Positions 27,395-36,000 of a stretch of DNA of 52,698 nt are shown here, piece after piece. A program made the position numbers and the translations under genes. The stretch lies in IMG/VR virus record IMGVR_UViG_3300048800_000113, positions 1 through 52,698 of that record. One strand, 5' to 3'. Position 1 is the first letter of the stretch. Every line of letters starts with the position of its first letter. The notes under the pieces were generated by a model, which searched no databases, had not been told where the DNA came from, and saw only the letters and a program-made list of their open reading frames with translations. Source of the DNA: a virus.

Positions 27395-30354
27395 GCCAGC
27401 CTCAACTGTCGGAGCTTGCTCGCGTTGGCTATGCGCATCCTGCGCACCGCCGCGTAGTCCTCGCCCCGGAAGATCATGTTGTTCTCCTCGTCGACGATCC
27501 GCCCCTCGACGGAGTGCTTGTCCACCATCACCAGAGACGCCAGCGAGAAGTTGAGCGATGTCGTCACGTTGTAACGGCCATTGCGGTTCTTGAGCAGCTC
27601 GCTGCGAACGGTCCCGTCAACGGCGTTGCTGTCGTGGTTGGCATCGGCCGGACGATAGAGACTGAGCAGCATGTCCGCGGTGTCCTCGACACCACCGGAG
27701 TCGCGAGCGTCCGTGATGGTAACGGGCGTTCCTCCAGCCGCAGAGCGGCCGGCTTGATGCGGCACGAACAGTCCGACCTGACATGCCTTCGCCTCCTCCT
27801 TCAGGGTGATCACGGCCTTGCTGACCCGCTCGTAGGGTGAGCCGCCCTTCATGCTGGCCGCGAAGTAGCCGAGGTAGTCGACCATCGCCACCTGAGGGGG
27901 GACGCCCACCTCCTCCTCGAACTCCTCGCAGAGCCGGATCATGTCGCCCTCACGCATCTTCTGATCCACGATCCGCAGCAGGCTCAACTCGTTGGTGATG
28001 TCATCGTCGGTGGCCAGCGGATTCCAGAACTGCGCCACCCGCCGCAGCCGGGCGTAGACCTCGGACGTGGTCATCTCCAAGGAGACGAACAGGGTTGGCC
28101 GCGAACGGACGTTGTAGGCGATGTTGATGAGGAACTGGGTGTTGTGGGTGACGATGTGATCGCGCCCCACGACGTACAGATGACCTGCAGCACCCACACT
28201 GATGCAACGAATCTCCCGATCCTCCACGCGCTCTACCGATACGATCGCACGACGCGGTTCGGTGTGCTTGCGTGCCGTGCCGCGACGCTTGGCTAACGTG
28301 TGGAACGGCTCGATACCCGCAGGCAGCATGATCCCAACGTGGCCCTCGTCAGCCTTGCCCGGTCGCTTGTACCAACGGACGTTAGCCGTGCCACCCAGGG
28401 AGGTGACCAGCTCACGCATGTCCTCGGCAAGTCGGTGAGAACTCGTAGAATACCGCACCCCCCGAGTGGCCGGCCCCTCGCTCGACCCGTCACAATCCAT
28501 GAGTCCCTGCAGCAATGCCGTCCGTTGCTCCACGCTGCCGAGGAGATACTCGGACGGAATGAACTTCTCGCCACTATGAACGTCCAGTCCCAATACCCTG
28601 ACCGCGCCAATGAGCATCCTGATACTCGCGTGAGGACAATAACCACCCGATTGAGCCAGTGCCGGATTCCAGGCAGGCACGCGATAGTGCTGGCGAATCC
28701 GCTCGACGACAGCCGGATCGGGCGTACTGATCTGCGCCGACCCGTTGGTCAATGCGCCGTTGGCGATCAAGGCGCCGAGCGTGTAGGGCTCAATCGGCAA
28801 CGATCGTTCAGGATGCCGAATCGGTCCCGTCATCGGGATGGTGTAACGCCACCCACGCGAGCGTCCATCGCCATACACAGGGGCGTAGAGATCGGACCGC
28901 AGAAGCTGAGCGGTCGTGCGAGTTGTCTCAATCCACTCAGCGAACTTCCCGCCACGCTCTCGGACGCACCAGATGTGATCACCATCAACCAACAGACTGC
29001 TGTGATCGCTGAAGGTCACCCGATATGTAGGCAGAACTCCGCGATCGAACACTCCAGTAACAACCGTTGGCTTGCCGTAGCGGTCATAGACCTCATCTCC
29101 CACCTTCAGGTTGCTCCACTTCACCCAACCCTTGGGAGTGACAATCTCCTCGTCCAGCACATGACCTTTCCCCACGGATGTCCTGGCTATCGGGATGCAC
29201 AACTGCCCCGGCTTCAGGCCCGGCGCAATCCACTTATCGAGGTCGCTGAACCCCAACTCGATCCCGCCGACAGCATCTTCGATGTGCTGCCACTGCAGGT
29301 AGGCATCCCGGGTCGTGTAGAGCCGCCGCCCCTGAGAGTCGGCGCTCCACAGCATCCGCTGCACGTCACGCCACGTGTGACCACCGTGCGGGTTGGTCTC
29401 GGTCTTAGGGCCTAGGTAGTTGGACCAGTCGCACTCGGGCAGCTCCTCTGGCAGGGACAGGATGCGAGCCTTGCTCCCGAGCAACTCCTTGCACCGCAGC
29501 GCCCCGGTCTTCCCGGCCTCGTCAGGATCGAAGCCGATGTAGACCTTCACGCAGGCCTCGAAATAGGAAGCGAACGACGTCGGCAGGGCTTGGAACCCAG
29601 CGACCCCGACAACGGCCGTTGCACGCAGGATCGGGTCCAGGGACAGGCGCAGCGCCGCCTTCAGCATCAGGGCATCGAACTCACCCTCGACGATGATGAC
29701 GTGCTTGGCGCCGTGCAGGTCGTCCGAGTTGAACAGACGAACCGCATCGCCAGCAGGCGTGACGTACTTCGCCCCACCCTCACCCATATTGCGGCCGCGC
29801 AACTGCACCACGTCGCCGTGAGAGAGGTAAGGGATGGTGACGTGGTTGGAGAAGAAGTTCTGCCCCTCAGCGGTGGCGATGCCCGCGTTGCGCAGATCCG
29901 CCCACTCGTTGCCAGCCGTCTTCAGCTCGTGGGCCAGCGACCAGGAGCTCGGCACGTACCCCAGCCGGGCCTCAACGATCGTTTCCACCGAGAGTCCGCG
30001 GCCCGTGAGGTAGGCCAGCACCTTCGGGTTGGACAGCAGCATGTCCGCAGCCATGTCGGTGGCCTCTGACAACGCACGTCTGCGCATCGCCGGGTTCTGA
30101 CCAGGTAGCCAGGCCAGATCATCGCGGTCCTCGTCGCCGAAGTGCCGCAGCAGGGTCTTGCGATTCCCCCGAGCATCGCACCTCTTGCACGAGTACATCC
30201 ACGACTCGGTGTTGAGGTAGAGGCGCCCCTTGCCCTTGGGGTCACCGTCCGTGCAGCCCAGGAAGCAGTGAGCCGTGACCTCTGTGCCCGCAGCCTTGAA
30301 GGTGCGATGCCCCTTGCTGGACAGGTACGACGCGAGATCCATCGAGACGCTCAT
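27391..30354 (-). CDS. Primase-helicase (TOPRIM + RecA-like DnaB fold) with intein
   Basis: A 987-residue precursor; 645 residues after splicing. N-terminus: zinc-binding CHC2-like part (HCFLGC...CKRCDARG, residues ~28-62). Middle: a TOPRIM domain (HVIIVEGEFDALMLKAAL; IGFDPDEAGK, residues ~220-290). C-terminal helicase: Walker A ARTSVGK-TQ, split by the intein at residues 397-738; Walker B AMVDYLGYF; KNRNGRYNV. The layout matches T7 gp4-like primase-helicases, which unwind DNA and make primers at the fork. It overlaps its neighbours by four bases each way. Confidence 0.92.
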   Translation of the reverse strand: MSVSMDLASYLSSKGHRTFKAAGTEVTAHCFLGCTDGDPKGKGRLYLNTESWMYSCKRCDARGNRKTLLRHFGDEDRDDLAWLPGQNPAMRRRALSEATDMAADMLLSNPKVLAYLTGRGLSVETIVEARLGYVPSSWSLAHELKTAGNEWADLRNAGIATAEGQNFFSNHVTIPYLSHGDVVQLRGRNMGEGGAKYVTPAGDAVRLFNSDDLHGAKHVIIVEGEFDALMLKAALRLSLDPILRATAVVGVAGFQALPTSFASYFEACVKVYIGFDPDEAGKTGALRCKELLGSKARILSLPEELPECDWSNYLGPKTETNPHGGHTWRDVQRMLWSADSQGRRLYTTRDAYLQWQHIEDAVGGIELGFSDLDKWIAPGLKPGQLCIPIARTSVGKGHVLDEEIVTPKGWVKWSNLKVGDEVYDRYGKPTVVTGVFDRGVLPTYRVTFSDHSSLLVDGDHIWCVRERGGKFAEWIETTRTTAQLLRSDLYAPVYGDGRSRGWRYTIPMTGPIRHPERSLPIEPYTLGALIANGALTNGSAQISTPDPAVVERIRQHYRVPAWNPALAQSGGYCPHASIRMLIGAVRVLGLDVHSGEKFIPSEYLLGSVEQRTALLQGLMDCDGSSEGPATRGVRYSTSSHRLAEDMRELVTSLGGTANVRWYKRPGKADEGHVGIMLPAGIEPFHTLAKRRGTARKHTEPRRAIVSVERVEDREIRCISVGAAGHLYVVGRDHIVTHNTQFLINIAYNVRSRPTLFVSLEMTTSEVYARLRRVAQFWNPLATDDDITNELSLLRIVDQKMREGDMIRLCEEFEEEVGVPPQVAMVDYLGYFAASMKGGSPYERVSKAVITLKEEAKACQVGLFVPHQAGRSAAGGTPVTITDARDSGGVEDTADMLLSLYRPADANHDSNAVDGTVRSELLKNRNGRYNVTTSLNFSLASLVMVDKHSVEGRIVDEENNMIFRGEDYAAVRRMRIANASKLRQLRLA
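28141..29166 (-). mobile_element. Class 3-type intein with LAGLIDADG endonuclease, in the helicase P-loop
   Basis: 342 residues (397-738 of the precursor). Removing it joins ARTSVGK to TQFLIN and rebuilds the Walker A motif. It starts GHVLDEEIVTPKGW, with no Cys/Ser at position 1, and ends VTHN, with Thr after the splice point. The class 3 W-C-T triad is visible: Trp in GDHIWCV (block B), Cys in EIRCISVG (block F) and Thr in VTHN (block G). LAGLIDADG-like motifs LGALIANG and LLQGLMDCDG indicate a homing endonuclease. Class 3 inteins are known in phage DnaB-type helicases. Confidence 0.85.
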
Positions 30355-30623
30355 GCCCGCTCCCCCAGCAGAGCGGCCCGAAGGTTGACCTCGCGCTCGT
30401 AAGGTGTGGACGGCACAACGGTCCCAATATCCTGCCGAGGATCCAGAGCGTCGTGGGACCAGGCGCCCTCACCCGAGTCGTTGGGCCAGTCGTTGGGCAT
30501 CTTCCAGACAACCAACTGGAGCGACGGCCAGAGCGGATGCTGAGTCTGGACCACGAAGGTCGCCTGTTCCCCCGTGGGCATGTTGACCTTCATGCCGGGC
30601 ATGAGTTCGTTGACTCGGGTCAT
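30351..30623 (-). CDS. Hypothetical protein (90 aa)
   Basis: ATG at 30623, in frame with a longer reading that would pass through the hairpin and part of the upstream gene. A beta-rich N-terminal domain (KVNMPTGEQATFVVQTQ) with Trp residues, then an acidic loop and basic end. No family recognised. Its stop overlaps the primase-helicase start. Confidence 0.7.
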   Translation of the reverse strand: MTRVNELMPGMKVNMPTGEQATFVVQTQHPLWPSLQLVVWKMPNDWPNDSGEGAWSHDALDPRQDIGTVVPSTPYEREVNLRAALLGERA

Positions 30624-30643
30624 TGCTCCCCTTAGAAGATGGA

Positions 30644-30681
30644 CGCCGGGGCGGCGGACCTTGGGAATACACGCCCCGGCG
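30644..30681 (-). terminator. 10-bp GC-rich inverted repeat (possible terminator)
   Basis: CGCCGGGGCG (30644-30653) is fully complementary to CGCCCCGGCG (30672-30681), with an 18-base loop. It lies in the short gap between the 30697 gene's end and the ATG at 30623. On the leftward strand the stem is not followed by a T-run, so termination is uncertain; an RNA-stability or regulatory hairpin is possible. Confidence 0.45.
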
Positions 30682-30696
30682 AGATGAACCTGCGGA

Positions 30697-31224
30697 TCAG
30701 TACGGAGGCTCTCCGTTGAGCCCGGCAGCAGCCCAGGGATCATTCGCATGACCGGCCGCAGCCGCTGTCGCGGAGTGGCTTCCCATGCCCGCAGGGAACA
30801 GCTCGTCCAACTCGGTGTTGAACCAGAACCCCTCGCCCTCCTTCTTGGGGCGGGGCTCCAGGTGCCGAACGGTCCCCTGAGCCGGAAGGCCGATCAGGTC
30901 ATCGGTGTCGATCTCCTCACCCAGATCCAGAGCGCGGCCCAGCAAGGCCTCGACCCATGGACGAGCCAGAGCAAGATCACCGGAGGCTTGGTCGTTGGAC
31001 GTGATGCGAGGCTCACTGTTGCCCCGCACGTTCAGGCCGAGGTACTCCCCCTCGGTGACGAGGAACTCCCACTCCCACTTCACGAAGGTGCCAGGCTGAC
31101 CCAGCTTGGGGCCCTTCTTGTAGGTGAAGGGAACCTCGACGTGAGTGACCGACTCCAACTTCAGGGGCACCAGGGTGTCCAAGGGGATCGGGTAGTTGCT
31201 TGCTTCGACGACGGTGGATTTCAT
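30697..31224 (-). CDS. Hypothetical protein (175 aa), possible Sak4-associated OB-fold protein
   Basis: ATG at 31224; its start overlaps the Sak4-like gene's stop. Residues ~15-75 form a beta-rich stretch (VEVPFTYKKGPKLG, then FVKWEWEFLVTEG) followed by a helical part (LARPWVEALLGRALDLGEE) and a Gly/Ala tail. Phages with Sak4 recombinases often have such a single-strand-binding or DUF669-like partner at this place; the fold here is inferred. Confidence 0.75.
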   Translation of the reverse strand: MKSTVVEASNYPIPLDTLVPLKLESVTHVEVPFTYKKGPKLGQPGTFVKWEWEFLVTEGEYLGLNVRGNSEPRITSNDQASGDLALARPWVEALLGRALDLGEEIDTDDLIGLPAQGTVRHLEPRPKKEGEGFWFNTELDELFPAGMGSHSATAAAAGHANDPWAAAGLNGEPPY

Positions 31225-32675
31225 TTCGTTGCTCCTACTTTCGGTGAGTTGCGGTGAGCTGCATAACACTGGTTGCACATAAATGCGCGGGTCTTCAGTC
31301 CGGCGATCTGGATCAGGTCAGGGATCTGGCCCTCTGGCGAACTGCACCCGGTAACGCGGTCCTCCTGCATGTCCAGTACCAATGCCTGCCCGCAGGCCTT
31401 CAGGCCCTCCGGGACGGTCCCCCCGGCGTACCGGGGCTGACCACAGGCGATGGTGAACACGCCGTTCCCCGGGATGTCGGCGGTCGTCGCCGGAACCGAG
31501 GGCACTTCTGGGGTGACAACGGGCGTTTGTACGTCTGGTTCCGGCGCCGCAGCTTCGGCCGCCGCAGACGCAGCCTCAGCCTCGGGCGATGCCTCGGGGA
31601 TAACCGTGCCGCCGAGCACCTCCGCCACCGCCGCCACAGCCTGCTCCTCGGTGACCGCCACGGCAGGCTCAGCCACGGGGATGACCGGAGCGACAGTCGC
31701 AGGCACGGGCGCCGTGACAGGCGGGACGGGCGCCGCAGGAACGGGCGTTGTCACAGGAGGGACCGGCGGAGCGGCCGGCGCGGGCTTCGCTGCACCCGCC
31801 GTCGGTGCTGGCGTCGCCGCCTTGGCGACGGTTCCGACCGGACCACCCTTGGCAACAGCCACCGGCTCAACAGGATCGGGGGTCTCAACCTCGGCTATGA
31901 CCGAGCCTGCCTTCATCTTGTCCAGGTACGCCTTCATTGGCCGTAGCAGCCCCAGGTAGTCCTCCTCCGTGAAGGTCACCGAGGTCTTGCCGAGCAGCTG
32001 ACCCGAGCGGTCACCCGCGATCGGCTTGTCCGGACTGGCCTCCCACTGGATGTAGCGAGCGAGCACGCGCTTGCCGTCAACCGCTTCCCAGCCGGTCTCC
32101 ATGAACCCCACGAGGTCAAACTCCGCCGCGACCTGATCCTTGAAGTCGCCCTTGAGCTTCGGGGCCTTCACCAGATAGCCGCCGTCGCCGTCGTCGCTGC
32201 CGCCGACCTTGCTGTCCTTCACGTGCAGGTTGCACACGATGTTCATCGTGAGATTGGAGAGCCTGGCCACGAGCTCGGTCATCTCGGCGTCCAGGAATCC
32301 CCAGTCCACCCAGCCGCTCATCATGGACTTCTTGTTGGCCACGAGGTACTCCTGGATGACGATGCGCTGGTAGGCGTCCAGGGTGTCGATGATCAGGGTC
32401 TGGAATCTCTGCTGATCCTTGGGCCGCTTGCTCTCGGCCTCAGCCAGTGTCAGCAGCGCCTTCATGTCGGCGACGGTCCGGATAGCCGCGTAGGGGATGG
32501 CGCGATCGGCCACCGACATGCGGCCCTCCTCGCAGTCCGCCAGCAACGGCTTCGGCCAGAAGCTCGCAGACCGTGTCTTGCCGCTCTTGGGTGGGCCCAG
32601 GATGAGCACCTTGATGCGTCCAGAGCCCCCGTCCATGTAATCCTCTAAGCCGGTAACGCGAATTGCCAGGGTCAT
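31221..32675 (-). CDS. Sak4-like RecA-family ATPase (484 aa)
   Basis: Sak4 proteins are single-strand annealing/RecA-like phage recombinases. Walker A GPPKSGKT (residues 27-34) and Walker B TLIIDTLD (93-100) are intact, and the core ends near residue 260. The next ~130 residues are a low-complexity Ala/Pro/Val linker, then a C-terminal unit with CGQ...CGQ, GCSSPEG and CNQC suggests a zinc domain. This long tail is unusual for Sak4 enzymes. Sites at 31518 and 31740 are inside the linker. Confidence 0.87.
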   Translation of the reverse strand: MTLAIRVTGLEDYMDGGSGRIKVLILGPPKSGKTRSASFWPKPLLADCEEGRMSVADRAIPYAAIRTVADMKALLTLAEAESKRPKDQQRFQTLIIDTLDAYQRIVIQEYLVANKKSMMSGWVDWGFLDAEMTELVARLSNLTMNIVCNLHVKDSKVGGSDDGDGGYLVKAPKLKGDFKDQVAAEFDLVGFMETGWEAVDGKRVLARYIQWEASPDKPIAGDRSGQLLGKTSVTFTEEDYLGLLRPMKAYLDKMKAGSVIAEVETPDPVEPVAVAKGGPVGTVAKAATPAPTAGAAKPAPAAPPVPPVTTPVPAAPVPPVTAPVPATVAPVIPVAEPAVAVTEEQAVAAVAEVLGGTVIPEASPEAEAASAAAEAAAPEPDVQTPVVTPEVPSVPATTADIPGNGVFTIACGQPRYAGGTVPEGLKACGQALVLDMQEDRVTGCSSPEGQIPDLIQIAGLKTRAFMCNQCYAAHRNSPKVGATK

Positions 32676-32710
32676 TCTTTTCTCCTTGAGTTGCGTTGAT
32701 GTGAGATGCG

Positions 32711-33016
32711 TCAGGCCAATCGGCCCATGAGAAGGACAAAGGTGTACGTCGCTGCAGTAAGGGGTGCCAGAAAGATGAGGACCGCCCAGAGAGCCTCGAT
32801 ACGCACCTTGCGGTGGGTCTCAGCCATGACTGAGGTGAGCACAGCGCCTGGACAGCTTTCGTCAGCACACACGTGCGCTGGAAGAGCCCGAGGATGCCCC
32901 CCCACGGCAGCCCGGGAGAAGCGATAGATGCCGACAGCCTTGAGTGCGCGCTTGCCAAACCACAGCGCTGTGATCAGCAGTACGGAATAAACCATCACGT
33001 TCAGGAAATGGATCAC
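32711..33016 (-). CDS. Two-span membrane protein (101 aa)
   Basis: N-terminal hydrophobic helix (FLNVMVYSVLLITALWFG, residues ~4-21), a loop of ~45 residues with HVCADESC, and a C-terminal helix (AVLIFLAPLTAATYTFVLLM). Unknown function; holin-like or membrane-anchoring roles are possible. Confidence 0.7.
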   Translation of the reverse strand: MIHFLNVMVYSVLLITALWFGKRALKAVGIYRFSRAAVGGHPRALPAHVCADESCPGAVLTSVMAETHRKVRIEALWAVLIFLAPLTAATYTFVLLMGRLA

Positions 33017-33240
33017 TCGCCGCGCGCCTCCTTCCAGGTAGCCTCAAAGAAAGGCTTCCCTGACCGGGTACCGGTGAACTCAATCTTGGCTTCCTCGGGC
33101 AGTGACTCCAGCCAGTCCTGGAACTTCCGTTTGGGGAAAGCTCCCTGATACTGATCGAAATGGACCACCACCGTGCAGACAATGGTGGCCAAGGCAGGGT
33201 CGGCATTCTTGTTCGACAGATTGTGATGGCGCGAAACCAT
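33013..33240 (-). CDS. Hypothetical protein (75 aa)
   Basis: ATG at 33240. A short alpha/beta protein (ATIVCTVVVHFDQYQGAF) with a basic helical middle and acidic end. Overlaps the next gene by four bases. Not recognised. Confidence 0.65.
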   Translation of the reverse strand: MVSRHHNLSNKNADPALATIVCTVVVHFDQYQGAFPKRKFQDWLESLPEEAKIEFTGTRSGKPFFEATWKEARGE

Positions 33241-33241
33241 T

Positions 33242-33514
33242 TCAGTTCCTCTCGTGTGAGCAATGCGGGGTGTCATAGCCGACGACGTGCCGCGCCGGAA
33301 GGTCGCACAGGTACTGGCCGCCGGCCTGGCAGGGCATCGACGTGCCACCGTGCGTTGTCAGGTAGTGCACCTTCCACACCAGATGGGATCCGTCAGAGGT
33401 CCGGACAAGCCCGACCTTCTCGGCGGAGCACCGCGGGCAGGCGCCGTATGCAGCCGTGCGTTCCTTCGGGACCTGCTTGCGGCCGACCCCCTCGAGACCG
33501 TCGAACATGCTCAC
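33242..33514 (-). CDS. Hypothetical zinc-motif protein (90 aa)
   Basis: ATG at 33514 overlaps the nuclease stop. CPRCSAEK near residue 26, then a His- and Tyr-rich middle, and later single Cys residues (PCQAGG, LCDLP, HCSH), giving up to two zinc sites. Directly downstream of the Cas4-like nuclease; no family recognised. Confidence 0.7.
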   Translation of the reverse strand: MSMFDGLEGVGRKQVPKERTAAYGACPRCSAEKVGLVRTSDGSHLVWKVHYLTTHGGTSMPCQAGGQYLCDLPARHVVGYDTPHCSHERN

Positions 33515-34545
33515 GGCTTCACCGGCCTAGGCACTGGCCTGCCGTACTCCTCATCGGGCACCGGCACGCCGCCGCAGATACCCTCACGGAAGGCGCAGTA
33601 GAAGCACACGTCGCCGGTCAGGGACAGCGGGTAGATGTCGGCCTTGACCGCCTTGACGTACTCACGAATCGCTGCCCAGAACCGGTCGTAGTCCTGCGGC
33701 CCCCGCCACCCGGCATCCTGCCGGTCGACGCCGTTCTTCAGGCTGATCCACGTGCCACGCCGAGACAGCACCTTGAAGCGCTCGTGGAGCGCAGTCCCCT
33801 CCTCGATACCCCACTGGTCGGTCCAGAACATCGGCTGCGTGGTGGCCCAGCAGTAGCCAGAGAACTGGGCATTCCAGCGCAGGTCTCCCTTTCGAGTGCC
33901 GTAATCTTTCCCGGTCTTAAAATCTTCTATATTCAGGTAGGGCGTGCCGGACAGCTTGCGAAGACTCAGCCGGTCCATCGTGCCGTGGAAGGTGTGCTGC
34001 TCACCGTCCAACTCGAACGGGAGGTTGAACGACAGCTCCAGCCCCAGCAGCTTGGAGATATCCGCATACAGGTACTTGGCATACAGGTCGATGCTCGCAT
34101 GACCCTTGCGCTTGAGCCCGGCCCAGGTCTGGCGGGCGGCCCAGATGGTGACCGGATAGGTCTCGGGGATCCCCATGATGTTGGCCGGATCCCAGTAGTA
34201 ATCGAATGTGACGTGGGACTTCTCCACCGCGTCGGGACGCTTCTCGTAGTGGAGCTTCTCCATCACGTGGATGGCGTGGTGCATGACCGACCCGTAGGCC
34301 GTCATGGACAGCACCTCAGGACGCAAACCCTCGTCTCTAACCTGATCGTTCAGCTTCTTCTGCTGAGCACACCGGGAGTAGGAGGAGAGGTCACTCTGTC
34401 TAACGATTATGCCGTCCACCACCTTGCGAGGAGACAGAGCAGGCGACGACCGCCATCCGAAGATGATCGATCGCCGCCTACTCCCAGCTCCTGCTGCGGA
34501 ACGGCCTGTGACCCGGCTCTTGCCGCGGCCCCAGTAGTCAGTCAC
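33511..34545 (-). CDS. Cas4/RecB-like PD-(D/E)XK exonuclease (344 aa)
   Basis: Fe-S cluster nucleases of this family trim DNA ends during recombination. Cys ligands: one in YSRCAQQKK (near residue 58) and three in CFYCAFREGIC near the C-terminus. Active site: GSVMHHAIHVME, GTMDRL, then LNIEDFKTGK (D/E/K), and the Q motif NAQFSGYCWA. The GTG start at 34545 is uncertain: the first ~45 residues are basic and poorly ordered, and a GTG near codon 42 is an alternative. It lies next to the Sak4 gene, a common pairing. Confidence 0.85.
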   Translation of the reverse strand: MTDYWGRGKSRVTGRSAAGAGSRRRSIIFGWRSSPALSPRKVVDGIIVRQSDLSSYSRCAQQKKLNDQVRDEGLRPEVLSMTAYGSVMHHAIHVMEKLHYEKRPDAVEKSHVTFDYYWDPANIMGIPETYPVTIWAARQTWAGLKRKGHASIDLYAKYLYADISKLLGLELSFNLPFELDGEQHTFHGTMDRLSLRKLSGTPYLNIEDFKTGKDYGTRKGDLRWNAQFSGYCWATTQPMFWTDQWGIEEGTALHERFKVLSRRGTWISLKNGVDRQDAGWRGPQDYDRFWAAIREYVKAVKADIYPLSLTGDVCFYCAFREGICGGVPVPDEEYGRPVPRPVKP

Positions 34546-34657
34546 CTGACCCTGTGAAGGTCCACCGCCGCCCCAAACTGAGGCGGCTCGATGAACCTAG
34601 ACCCGACCACCGACAGTGGGCAAGCGGGAGGATGCGCCAACGGGCGTTACCAGAAAA
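34546..34657 (-). terminator. Intergenic gap with hairpin and AACGGGCGTT site
   Basis: A 112-base gap between the holin-like gene and the nuclease. GCCGCC and GGCGGC around CCAAACTGA form a six-pair stem near 34566-34590, a possible terminator or processing hairpin on the leftward transcript. The palindrome AACGGGCGTT is at 34639. Confidence 0.4.
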
Positions 34658-35035
34658 TCAGGTTCCAGGGGCCGCCGGCGATAGCTCGGAACCAGACGTA
34701 GCAACGGGCGTTTGCATGTCAACGACAACTTTTGGTGTCGAGCTGACCTGCGACGACACCCCCGACGAAGTAGGATCCGCAACCACCGGAGCCGACGTGG
34801 ACGTGTGCGGAGCCCAGTAGCCGGCCAACCCGGCGCCGATAGCCGCCATGACCCCCACGAGCAACGCAGAGACCGGCTCAGGCACCGCCGCTATCGCAGC
34901 GCCTGCCTTGTCTGTGGTGTCGCTCACGTGCCATACCAGCACGCCGAGCAGCCAGAGAAAGAACGGACTGACAGCGCCACTCAATCCTCCCCCACCGATG
35001 GCAGCAGCAATAACCTTGGCCTCGAACTGTTTCAT
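34658..35035 (-). CDS. Putative holin-like membrane protein (125 aa)
   Basis: ATG at 35035. Two or three hydrophobic helices: AIGGGGLSGAVSPFFLWLLG, and VSALLVGVMAAIGAGLAGYW, then a Ser/Thr/Pro-rich cytoplasmic or external tail. The pattern (KVIAAA start, two spans, Ser-rich tail) is like r1t-type phage holins. No endolysin is seen in the window, so the assignment rests on topology. Site AACGGGCGTT at 34703 with extended flank lies in its 3' part. Confidence 0.5.
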   Translation of the reverse strand: MKQFEAKVIAAAIGGGGLSGAVSPFFLWLLGVLVWHVSDTTDKAGAAIAAVPEPVSALLVGVMAAIGAGLAGYWAPHTSTSAPVVADPTSSGVSSQVSSTPKVVVDMQTPVATSGSELSPAAPGT

Positions 35036-35044
35036 GACAACTCC

Positions 35045-35734
35045 TTACGGGGCTTGATTGACTGTGCAGGTATAGGTAGGAGCGGCTGGATCGAACGGTG
35101 TGGCACGCACGCAGGTGGTCACGCGACCATTGCCATCAGTGAACGTCCAGCTCACCGGCGGCTCACCGGCAACACCTGCTGGCCCAGTAGCGCCGGTCGC
35201 ACCAGTAGGACCAGCAACGGTGGAGTCAGCCCCTGCAGGCCCGACAGGACCTACCGCACCAGCAGCACCAGCCGCACCGTTCGCCCCTGCAGGCCCAGGA
35301 ACGATGGAGTTACCCCCCACTGATCCGCTAGGCCCTGCAACGGTCGAGTCCCGACCTGCTGGCCCCTGAGGGCCCGGAACGGACGAGTCTGCACCAGACA
35401 GTCCCGGAGGCCCTGGTGGCCCTTGCGCACCGACATCACCAGGAGGACCAGCCGCAGGGGCAGGACCACCCTTGGTGATCGTCGACGCTTTCGCACACAG
35501 CGTGACCATGTCTGACGCAGGCGCATGACCGGCACAGGCGGCGGCCACCTGCTGCGCCAGGCTGAACGTCTGAGCCTTCGAGGTGGCTGCATTGTTGGCC
35601 GATACGCGGGCAGACGAGAACAGCGCCCACGTGAGTGCGGCCACGAGCAGGATGCCCAGCAACAGCGTTGCTAGACGCCACCGATCGTTTCGATCGGAGC
35701 GATCCAGGTCAGTGTTATCTACTTCGGTCACCAT
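35045..35734 (-). CDS. Collagen-like membrane-anchored protein (229 aa)
   Basis: N-terminal hydrophobic helix (LATLLLGILLVAALTWALF, residues ~21-39), a short ectodomain with a Cys pair, then a run of Gly-X-Y triplets over roughly residues 90-200 (GPPGDVGAQGPPGPPG), then a small Cys-containing domain (VTTCVRATPF...YTCTV). Collagen-like triplets form a triple helix and give a fibre. It lies between membrane protein genes rather than in the tail-fibre block, so a membrane-tethered fibre or lysis-related role is inferred. Confidence 0.8.
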   Translation of the reverse strand: MVTEVDNTDLDRSDRNDRWRLATLLLGILLVAALTWALFSSARVSANNAATSKAQTFSLAQQVAAACAGHAPASDMVTLCAKASTITKGGPAPAAGPPGDVGAQGPPGPPGLSGADSSVPGPQGPAGRDSTVAGPSGSVGGNSIVPGPAGANGAAGAAGAVGPVGPAGADSTVAGPTGATGATGPAGVAGEPPVSWTFTDGNGRVTTCVRATPFDPAAPTYTCTVNQAP

Positions 35735-36000
35735 GCTTCTCGCTCCAATTCAGCTAGCCCCTTGGGCTTGACCGGCAGGGACATATTCGGATTCCGTCGA
35801 GTCATCTCTTCCTCGAGCTGGCCGGTGTACTTGATCCGCAAGATGTCCAGCCGGCGGCGACGACGAAGCTCGTCACGCTGCGCCCGGGAGCGAGCCTGCG
35901 TCTGGGTAACTATCCAGCCGACCAGAGAGGCGGCCCCGATAAGCAGGGCCGAAAGCGTGCTGGCGTCCATGAGGTTGGAACTCATGGCCAGGCTGGTCAT
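35728..36000 (-). CDS. Single-span membrane protein (90 aa)
   Basis: ATG at 36000. N-terminal hydrophobic helix LSALLIGAASLVGWIVTQ (residues ~17-34), then a strongly basic coil (RAQRDELRRRRRLDILRIK) ending in an acidic tail. Holin or antiholin partners can have this shape, but the gene is not recognised. Confidence 0.6.
   Translation of the reverse strand: MTSLAMSSNLMDASTLSALLIGAASLVGWIVTQTQARSRAQRDELRRRRRLDILRIKYTGQLEEEMTRRNPNMSLPVKPKGLAELEREAW

Noticed and set aside
28300-29415. Long rightward open frame opposite the helicase intein
   Set aside because: It is antisense to a well-supported intein and helicase, without a start signal or recognisable domain.
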